Shown: positions 1-4,219 of the stretch, piece after piece
How positions within the stretch are numbered: position 1 is the stretch's first letter
How the letters are laid out: each line of letters begins with the position of its first letter
Assembly: GCA_013361075.1 (NCBI GenBank)
Contig: JABWAJ010000291.1
Span: forward strand, 1-7,126
Length of the DNA: 7,126 bases
From: Saprospiraceae bacterium
Lineage (GTDB): Bacteria; Bacteroidota; Bacteroidia; Chitinophagales; Saprospiraceae
Direction: 5' to 3'
Notes under the pieces: model-generated
Told to the model about the DNA's origin: nothing
The model's input: the letters and a program-made list of their open reading frames with translations, nothing else
Databases searched by the model: none
Translations under genes and position numbers: made by a program

Positions 1-1
1 G

Positions 2-433
2 GTAAGTCTGCCACCGGCCACAGCAGAGGACCTCACCAATCCGCCCAAACTCGAGGCCGATATTGTTCTGATGCCGATTGAAGAAGGTCAGGTCGTTTTG
101 CTGAACCATGTTTTTTTTGAACCCAATACTGCAAAGTTGAAACCTGCGTCTTATGCAGAATTGGACAATGTAGCTGAAATGCTGCTCCGTAGCCCGGGAA
201 TGACGGTCGAAATCGGAGCGCATACCCACGGCGGTATTTCACACGCGATGGCCATGCAGCTGTCTTCACAACGGGCGCGGGTACTTGCCGATTACCTCAT
301 TAGTAAAGGAATTTCCAAAGAAAACGTACCTTACCGGGGTTATGGAAAAATGATTCCGATTGCCTCCGACGACACCCCGGAAGGTCGGAAAATCAACCAG
401 CGAATCGAATTGAATATCATTAAATTACAATAA
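2..433 (+). CDS. OmpA-family C-terminal domain protein (5' partial)
   Basis: This is the C-terminal part of an outer-membrane-associated, OmpA-like protein expected to hold the envelope to peptidoglycan from the periplasmic side. The reading frame is open to the left edge, so the true start and any signal peptide, beta-barrel or TPR region lie outside; the first in-window ATG (71) is internal. About 144 codons are visible. The fold signature is present: VFFEPNTAKLKPASYAELD (first strand and helix), then TVEIGAHTHGG, LSSQRARVLADYLISKGI, VPYRGYGKMIPIASDDTPEGRKINQRIEL. The Arg that contacts diaminopimelate in OmpA is kept (codon 272-274). The partner Asp of the usual HTD motif is His (227-229), and the Asn before LS is Ala (251-253). 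The family assignment is confident; peptidoglycan binding by the standard chemistry is less certain. The acidic-protein gene follows 66 bases later on the same strand and may be co-transcribed. Confidence 0.9.
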   Translation, partial: VSLPPATAEDLTNPPKLEADIVLMPIEEGQVVLLNHVFFEPNTAKLKPASYAELDNVAEMLLRSPGMTVEIGAHTHGGISHAMAMQLSSQRARVLADYLISKGISKENVPYRGYGKMIPIASDDTPEGRKINQRIELNIIKLQ

Positions 434-499
434 TGAATCAGGAGTTGTGCAAGCTGCACTTTGCCCATTCGCACAATCCTGCCGGAAAAATCATCATCC

Positions 500-973
500 A
501 TGCTACCCTTTGTTTCAGAAAAAGTAATTGATGCCATTGGCGACGCGCTTGACAAAGAAGATGCTTATGAAAAAGCCATTGAAGAAATGGCGAATGAGCA
601 GCCTGCAATTGTGGCGTTGGCTTTATCGGAAGATTTTCAGGTTTTTTCCGAAGAAGAGCGCGATTTTTTCCTCTACCTGGCCCTGATTATGTGGAAAGCT
701 GCCTGCAAAGTAGGCAAACCCACCATCGCAACGCCCGAAGATATTGAGGCTGCCGAAGAGCGGAACTGGGCCATTCTGGAACAATCGTCCGGTACGACTT
801 TTCACGACCGCCTGGATCCTTTTTTCGACAATCCCCTCCAGGAAGATTTGCTTGCATTCATTGAAGATGCTGTATCAGAAGACGAAGATGGGGAGGAAGG
901 CATTGTCACCAAAGAAGGCCGCGAAGCGATGTTTGTCTCGTTGAAATCGGTGATGGACGTGCTGGTTGCGTGA
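500..973 (+). CDS. Hypothetical acidic protein, 157 aa
   Basis: I do not recognise this protein. It is rich in Asp and Glu, looks mostly helical, and has no signal peptide and no clear membrane span. The one hydrophobic stretch (FFLYLALIMWKAACKVG, about residues 56-72) is short and sits between charged helices, so it reads as a buried core helix of a soluble cytoplasmic protein. The tail carries a very acidic run (EDAVSEDEDGEEG, about residues 122-134) before a final helix ending in VMDVLVA. I chose the ATG at 500. The frame also extends to a TTG at 461, which would add 13 residues, but neither start has a convincing ribosome binding site. The gene follows the OmpA-like gene in the same direction, and its stop is 5 bases before the repeat array. 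That the gene is real is supported by uninterrupted coding and normal composition; its function is unknown. Confidence 0.75.
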   Translation: MLPFVSEKVIDAIGDALDKEDAYEKAIEEMANEQPAIVALALSEDFQVFSEEERDFFLYLALIMWKAACKVGKPTIATPEDIEAAEERNWAILEQSSGTTFHDRLDPFFDNPLQEDLLAFIEDAVSEDEDGEEGIVTKEGREAMFVSLKSVMDVLVA

Positions 974-977
974 TTGA

Positions 978-1147
978 TTCAGTGGGCAGTTTTTCAGTGG
1001 GCAGTTGGCAGGTGTGTTTCGTGTGGTATCGTATTGGGTGTTTAGGGATTGAAGTTTGCAGTTTTTCAGTGGGCAGCGGGTTTGATTGGGGGCAAGTCTT
1101 TCTCCATCCCGATACCAAAACTGCCAACTGAAAACCTGCCAATTGAA
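978..1147. repeat. Array of 15-bp units in three dimers (two direct, one inverted)
   Basis: Unit consensus is TTCAGTkGGCAGTTT. Top strand: 978-992 and 993-1007 are adjacent and identical over the first 14 bases. Also on the top strand, 1050-1064 (12 of 15 to consensus) and 1065-1079 are adjacent. Bottom strand: 1133-1147 and 1118-1132 are adjacent in inverted orientation. A 19-base stretch (GCAGTTTTTCAGTGGGCAG) occurs exactly at 986-1004 and 1058-1076. TGGTATCG at 1024-1031 reappears inverted at 1110-1117. The first top-strand dimer and the inverted dimer match at 25 of 30 positions, so a transcript could fold into a long imperfect hairpin. The array fills the gap between two convergent genes, from 5 bases after one stop codon to the base next to the rbfA stop codon. 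It may act in transcription termination or mRNA 3'-end protection, or be a dispersed genomic repeat. The structure is seen directly; the role is inferred. Confidence 0.8.
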
Positions 1148-1522
1148 CTACTCCTCTTCTCCCATTTGCCCTTCCTGGCGGAGGCGCTGGAAAATTTCAT
1201 CCACACGGTACATTTCGTCTAAGGTATCGTCCATGAAAAAAGCAATGTCCGGCACGCGGCGCATTTGTTTGCGTACGCGGTGGGCCAAAGCCTGCCGCAG
1301 ACGCACCTGCTCTTCCTGTAACTGAAGGATTGGTGCCTGTTTGTTTTCTGTATTGTAAATGCTGAGGTAAATTTTGGCGAGGCTCAAATCAGGCGTCATG
1401 CGCACCTGGGTGACCGTCACCATCACATCCCGGCCATAGATGTAGCCGCCTTCTTCCTGAAGAAGGATGCTGAAATGCCGCTTGATGGTTTCTGCGGTCT
1501 GCTTTTGCTTGATGGTTTCCAT
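1148..1522 (-). CDS. rbfA: 30S ribosome-binding factor RbfA
   Basis: RbfA is a small KH-fold protein that binds the immature 30S subunit and helps late 16S rRNA maturation, notably in cold conditions (known family role). The 124-aa product has the family layout: an N-terminal helix (METIKQKQTAETIKRHFSIL), the strand VMVTVTQVRMTPDLSLAKIYLSI (residues 33-55), which holds the conserved T-x-V-x-x-T-x-DLS-x-AKvY pattern, the helix LRQALAHRVRKQM (75-87), RRVPDIAFFMDD (88-99) and a C-terminal helix DEMYRVDEIFQRL. Length is normal for the family. The frame runs upstream to an ATG at 1687, but those 55 extra residues do not resemble RbfA and overlap the divergent promoter region, so I place the start at 1522. 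The product ends in the acidic tail GEEE just before the repeat array. Confidence 0.94.
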   Translation of the reverse strand: METIKQKQTAETIKRHFSILLQEEGGYIYGRDVMVTVTQVRMTPDLSLAKIYLSIYNTENKQAPILQLQEEQVRLRQALAHRVRKQMRRVPDIAFFMDDTLDEMYRVDEIFQRLRQEGQMGEEE

Positions 1523-1743
1523 AGTAAAATTGCATTTCGGTAAAGCTCCCTTTGAAGGATACCGGGCGGCAAAGATGCACTTTTTTGGCCATTCCCGTGG
1601 TTTGATTTTACAGAATATGCCATTTGGTTTTTGCACCTTACCTTTTCCCGCAATGGATTCATCCGACAAGGGTGAATTTTCCTCCAAAAAATGAGGCTGA
1701 ACTTTTGATAAACCACCACCTTCGGAAAAAAATTCACGCCTTT
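1523..1743. promoter_or_regulatory. Divergent intergenic region, rbfA / ABC permease
   Basis: These 221 bases separate two divergent starts and must hold the promoter of each, unless distant ones are used. Bacteroidota promoters usually have a TAnnTTTG box near -7 and TTG-type bases near -33. On the top strand AACTTTTG (1700-1707) is a 7 of 8 match, 36 bases before the permease ATG, but its -33 region is poor. On the bottom strand CATCTTTG (complement of 1571-1578) is a 7 of 8 match about 50 bases before the rbfA start. The proximal part is AT-rich (GGAAAAAAATTCACGCC). No strong operator-like palindrome was seen. The boxes are tentative. Confidence 0.35.
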
Positions 1744-2976
1744 ATGTTTCGATCCTTTCGAATTTCAGCGGGCATTGCCTTTCAAACCCTGCGTGCCAAT
1801 GTTTTTCACACCATGCTGTCGACGCTGGGCATGGTCATTGGAGTCGCAGCTCTGGTTTCGATACTGGCGCTCGGAGACGGCATGGAAAAATTTGGGCGCG
1901 AGCAAGTTTCGGGAACCACTAACTTCCAGACCATTGTCGCCTCTCCCCTTACCCGGCAGGAAATTGACGGAGTATGGATTGCCAAAGACCACCCGCCGGT
2001 GCTGACGGAATCCGACCTTTCTTCTTTGAACCAGGCAATGAGTGGCCGTGCAAAACTGATGTTACAAACCAACCTCAGTGGCATGATGACTTTACAGGGA
2101 GATACCCTCAGAAAGCCGGCCCTCGTGGTTGCTTTTGCAGGCGATCTCACCATAAAAGAGGCCAAACTTGCGCACGGTCGGTTGTTCAGTCCGGAAGAGC
2201 TGGCTCAAAAAGAAGCGGTCATCATCCTTTCAGACTTCCTGGCAAAGAAGCTCTCCGGTGCAAAAAATACAGAGCGTCTGCTTTCCCGAAAGATAGTCTT
2301 TAACAATAAAACCATGCGCGTGGTTGGCATTCTGGCAGCCGACGAAAAAGACGAAACCCCGAGAGCTGCCATGCCAATGCACATGCTGGATTCCACTGAG
2401 CTGCACGCCAAACCGCCACAATTGATGGTAACGGCCAGCCATGTAGAAGAAGTGCCAGCTTTAAAAACTACTATGGAGCAATATTTTGATGCCCGGGTCG
2501 CCGGCGGCAAAGCCGGGTTTGAAATCATCACCAACGAAGCCCGGGTGGAGCAAATTAGTGAAGGCATTTTACTGTTCAAAATTGTGATGGGACTCATCAC
2601 CGGCATTGCCATTCTGGTCGGTGGCATCGGCGTGATGAACGTTCTGCTCATGTCCGTAACCGAACGCACCCGCGAAATTGGGATCCGGAAAGCCAGTGGT
2701 GCCAACCGCCGCGATATTTCTCTGCAATTTCTAACAGAAGCACTGGCCATTTCCCTGACCGGTAGTTTGGCCGGATTTGTTCTGGGAATGGCCCTGACGC
2801 TTGGGGTAACGCCAATAATCCGCTCGCTGACAAAAATTCCGTTCTATGCTGCATTTGACTACCGTTCCTTAGTCGTTGTCGTCATTGTTGCGATTCTGGT
2901 AGGCATTATTTTTGGCGTTTATCCTGCCCGGAAAGCTGCCCGCCTGACGCCAGTGGAAGCAATCAGGCATGAGTAG
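1744..2976 (+). CDS. MacB/FtsX-family ABC transporter permease
   Basis: This 410-aa inner-membrane protein has the four-helix plan of MacB/LolCE-type permeases, which use ATP hydrolysis by a separate subunit to drive movements in the periplasmic domain (export, lipoprotein release or signalling). TM1 is at about 24-44 (MLSTLGMVIGVAALVSILAL), followed by a MacB-like periplasmic core domain of about 225 residues. Then come TM2 (about 275-297), the cytoplasmic coupling motif ERTREIGIRKASGA (307-320), TM3 (about 331-355) and TM4 (about 376-397). It closes with the family tail VYPARKAARLTPVEAIRHE. Length is typical. The ATG at 1744 is chosen because MFRSFRISAGIAFQTLRAN is the usual N-terminus; an in-frame ATG at 1624 would add 40 unlike residues. 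No ATPase gene is in the window, so the partner is encoded elsewhere. The substrate cannot be told. The DinB-like gene starts 32 bases after the stop. Confidence 0.94.
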   Translation: MFRSFRISAGIAFQTLRANVFHTMLSTLGMVIGVAALVSILALGDGMEKFGREQVSGTTNFQTIVASPLTRQEIDGVWIAKDHPPVLTESDLSSLNQAMSGRAKLMLQTNLSGMMTLQGDTLRKPALVVAFAGDLTIKEAKLAHGRLFSPEELAQKEAVIILSDFLAKKLSGAKNTERLLSRKIVFNNKTMRVVGILAADEKDETPRAAMPMHMLDSTELHAKPPQLMVTASHVEEVPALKTTMEQYFDARVAGGKAGFEIITNEARVEQISEGILLFKIVMGLITGIAILVGGIGVMNVLLMSVTERTREIGIRKASGANRRDISLQFLTEALAISLTGSLAGFVLGMALTLGVTPIIRSLTKIPFYAAFDYRSLVVVVIVAILVGIIFGVYPARKAARLTPVEAIRHE

Positions 2977-2978
2977 GA

Positions 2979-2986
2979 TAATTTTG
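2979..2986 (+). promoter_or_regulatory. Candidate -7 promoter box before the DinB-like gene
   Basis: TAATTTTG matches the Bacteroidota TAnnTTTG box exactly. It lies in the 32-base gap after the permease stop, 22 bases before the DinB-like ATG, so transcription would begin close to the start codon. No good TTTG-like -33 box is visible upstream (the area is permease coding sequence), so the DinB-like gene may instead be read through from the permease gene. Confidence 0.3.
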
Positions 2987-3008
2987 AGGATTTGAAAATT
3001 AGCACCAC

Positions 3009-3527
3009 ATGCATTACGAACAACAATTTCTGGAAGCGCTTATCGCCGAAACGAAGCGCCGTTTGATGGATGAATCCGTACCAAGGATCAAAAAATGCAT
3101 TGCACAATTAAGCGAACCGGAAATCTGGTACCGGCCCAATGACCACTCCAACAGCATCGGCAACCTGATTCTGCACCTGTGTGGGAATGCACGGCAATGG
3201 ATTGTGTCAGGGCTGGGCAAAGCGCCCGACCACCGGATGCGGCAGGCAGAATTTGATGAACGCGGCCCTATACCTGCACATCAAATGCTGGAAGACCTTG
3301 ACAACGTGATGGCAGAAATTGAAGCCGTATTGAATCGTCTAACACCGGAAGATTTGCTGAAATTGCATCCGGTTCAGGTTTTTGAAGAAAGTGGATTGAG
3401 CATTCTGGTACATGTAGTGGAACATTTTTCCTACCATACAGGGCAGATTACTTTTGCCGTTAAGGCCATGAAAAACATGGATATGGCTTATTACGGCCAG
3501 ATAAATCTTGAACGGAAAGGCGCTTGA
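3009..3527 (+). CDS. DinB-superfamily protein (DUF1572-like)
   Basis: The 172-aa product is a predicted soluble four-helix-bundle protein of the DinB/YfiT superfamily, whose members usually bind a metal through three histidines. Some members are thiol-dependent transferases; many have no known reaction. The expected triad is visible: His56 in GNLILHLCGN, His139 in VHVVEHFSYH and His143 in YHTGQI. The last two form the hallmark H-x-x-x-H-x-GQI pattern. Also typical are the WYRPNDHSNSIGNL segment (40-53), where helix 2 begins, and the loop rich in Arg and Asp before the third helix (residues 75-88). Length fits the family. The ATG at 3009 is the first possible start and gives the usual N-terminal helix. 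It lies 32 bases behind the ABC permease gene. The substrate is unknown. The superfamily is confident; the DUF1572 sub-assignment is less so. Confidence 0.85.
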   Translation: MHYEQQFLEALIAETKRRLMDESVPRIKKCIAQLSEPEIWYRPNDHSNSIGNLILHLCGNARQWIVSGLGKAPDHRMRQAEFDERGPIPAHQMLEDLDNVMAEIEAVLNRLTPEDLLKLHPVQVFEESGLSILVHVVEHFSYHTGQITFAVKAMKNMDMAYYGQINLERKGA

Positions 3528-3556
3528 GGGCAATTTTTGGGAAGTGCAGAAAAGTT

Positions 3557-3604
3557 AGGCGAGGCCAGCCAAAAGAATGAAGGGCAATCTTCCCGGCCTC
3601 GCCT
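3557..3604. terminator. Hairpin between convergent genes, probable terminator
   Basis: AGGCGAGGCC (3557-3566) and GGCCTCGCCT (3595-3604) are perfect 10-bp complements around a 28-base loop. The loop can form its own small GAAG/CTTC stem. The element lies 29 bases after the DinB-like stop and 9 bases beyond the stop of the facing small gene, the right place for a shared terminator. Read on the minus strand, the stem is followed by AACTTTTCTG, a modest T-tract. On the plus strand no T-tract follows, so it fits termination of the minus-strand gene better. Confidence 0.55.
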
Positions 3605-3613
3605 GAAACGCAA

Positions 3614-3943
3614 TTAGCGCACGTTCATAAGCGGTTGATTAATGAGCGCAACTACCTGCCGGATACGACCAATTTTGGCCAGATCAGCCTGGTAGTACAT
3701 CCCGTCATGACTGGCTTTCTGCAGCACAATTCCGCTTGTACCAAGGGTAGTCAGCAGACAGTCAAGGGCTCCAGCATCTAAGCGTGTTTGTACGAGCAAA
3801 TCCAGTTCGGTAGCGGTTTGGTGCTCCAACAAAAAATCCATCACCACGCTCCCTGTTTCGTTCGACATAGCTTCTAATGCAATAATAGCCTGGTCAACCT
3901 TGTTGGTAAAAACGTTGTCAAAAAAGTTCCAAGTGTTCATCAT
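3614..3943 (-). CDS. Small winged-helix-like protein (ArsR-like fold, putative)
   Basis: The 109-aa product resembles the compact winged helix-turn-helix layout of ArsR-type regulators. It has helix 1 (VDQAIIALEAMS), helix 2 (SVVMDFLLEHQ, 32-42), the ATELDLLVQTRLD turn region (44-56), a would-be recognition helix (AGALDCLLTTLGTSGIV, 57-73), a beta-wing (LQKASHDGMYYQADLA) and a last helix (IGRIRQVVALIN). Order and spacing fit. The would-be recognition helix has no basic residue, and no metal-binding Cys cluster is seen (one Cys only), so DNA binding is doubtful; it could be a degenerate or protein-binding member. Two tandem ATG codons (3941-3943 and 3938-3940) allow either start. The gene is transcribed toward the shared hairpin and lies downstream of dnaE on the same strand, 276 bases away, so it probably has its own promoter. 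Confidence 0.65.
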   Translation of the reverse strand: MMNTWNFFDNVFTNKVDQAIIALEAMSNETGSVVMDFLLEHQTATELDLLVQTRLDAGALDCLLTTLGTSGIVLQKASHDGMYYQADLAKIGRIRQVVALINQPLMNVR

Positions 3944-3950
3944 ACGGGTA

Positions 3951-3980
3951 GAAAATTATAATAATTCAGAAATAATCCAA
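3951..3980 (-). promoter_or_regulatory. Candidate promoter for the small winged-helix-like gene
   Basis: On the minus strand, TTGG (complement of 3977-3980) and TAATTTTC (complement of 3951-3958, 7 of 8 to TAnnTTTG) are 18 bases apart, which fits the Bacteroidota promoter layout. The -7 box ends only 7 bases before the start codon, so the mRNA would be leaderless or nearly so. The surrounding AT-richness makes chance matches easy. Confidence 0.3.
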
Positions 3981-4064
3981 CTGATGAATTTGGAATGTAG
4001 ATACCTCTCGTTTTATTTTTTGCTTGAAACCGGATGGGAAAAATCAAAATTGGGAGCGATGTAT

Positions 4065-4167
4065 GATTCTACGGAGGAGGTCTGATTTAGTTGCACCGTA
4101 TCCGAAAAAAATTCGGATCTTAATGAAGCGCATTGTTAAACTACCCTTATGTCAACCCCGTAGAATC
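4065..4167. repeat. Nested inverted repeats downstream of dnaE
   Basis: GATTCTACGG (4065-4074) and CCGTAGAATC (4158-4167) are perfect 10-bp complements 83 bases apart. Between them lies a second perfect palindrome, ATCCGAA (4100-4106) and TTCGGAT (4112-4118), with a five-base A loop. The inner hairpin has no T-tract after it on either strand, so it is a poor intrinsic terminator. The region is otherwise AT-rich and I find no credible gene in it. It could be a 3'-UTR structure of the dnaE transcript, a protein-binding site, or the remains of a small mobile element. Confidence 0.5.
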
Positions 4168-4219
4168 TATTTTTTTGTTTTACCAATTCCGGCGTCCTCT
4201 CTTCTGAACAACTCAAATC

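Noticed and set aside
461..499. TTG start for the acidic hypothetical protein
   Set aside because: An ATG 39 bases downstream is a more likely start and neither has a clear ribosome binding site. The longer form cannot be excluded.
433..534. Short frame starting at the ATG that overlaps the OmpA-like stop codon
   Set aside because: Only about 33 residues, overlaps the acidic-protein gene in another frame, and has no recognisable features.
906..1142. Minus-strand open frame across the repeat array
   Set aside because: Its sequence is translated repeat (QLPTEKLPTE-like) and it runs into the opposite-strand coding gene; it is a by-product of the repeats.
978..1147. CRISPR array
   Set aside because: Units are 15 bp, arranged as adjacent dimers without regular spacers, partly inverted, and no cas gene is near.
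1523..1687. Upstream in-frame extension of rbfA on the minus strand (55 residues)
   Set aside because: RbfA proteins start close to METIKQKQ; the extension does not resemble the family and overlaps the intergenic region.
1624..1743. Upstream in-frame extension of the ABC permease start (40 extra residues)
   Set aside because: The extra residues are unlike any permease N-terminus and fall in the divergent promoter region. MFRSFRISAGIAFQTLRAN from 1744 is the expected beginning.
2205..2750. 181-residue minus-strand open frame inside the ABC permease gene
   Set aside because: It lies wholly antisense to a well-supported gene, is low-complexity Ser/Arg/Thr-rich, and has no family features.
4100..4118. 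Intrinsic terminator for dnaE
   Set aside because: The 7-bp AT-rich stem has no T-tract after it on either strand, so I list it only as part of the inverted repeats.
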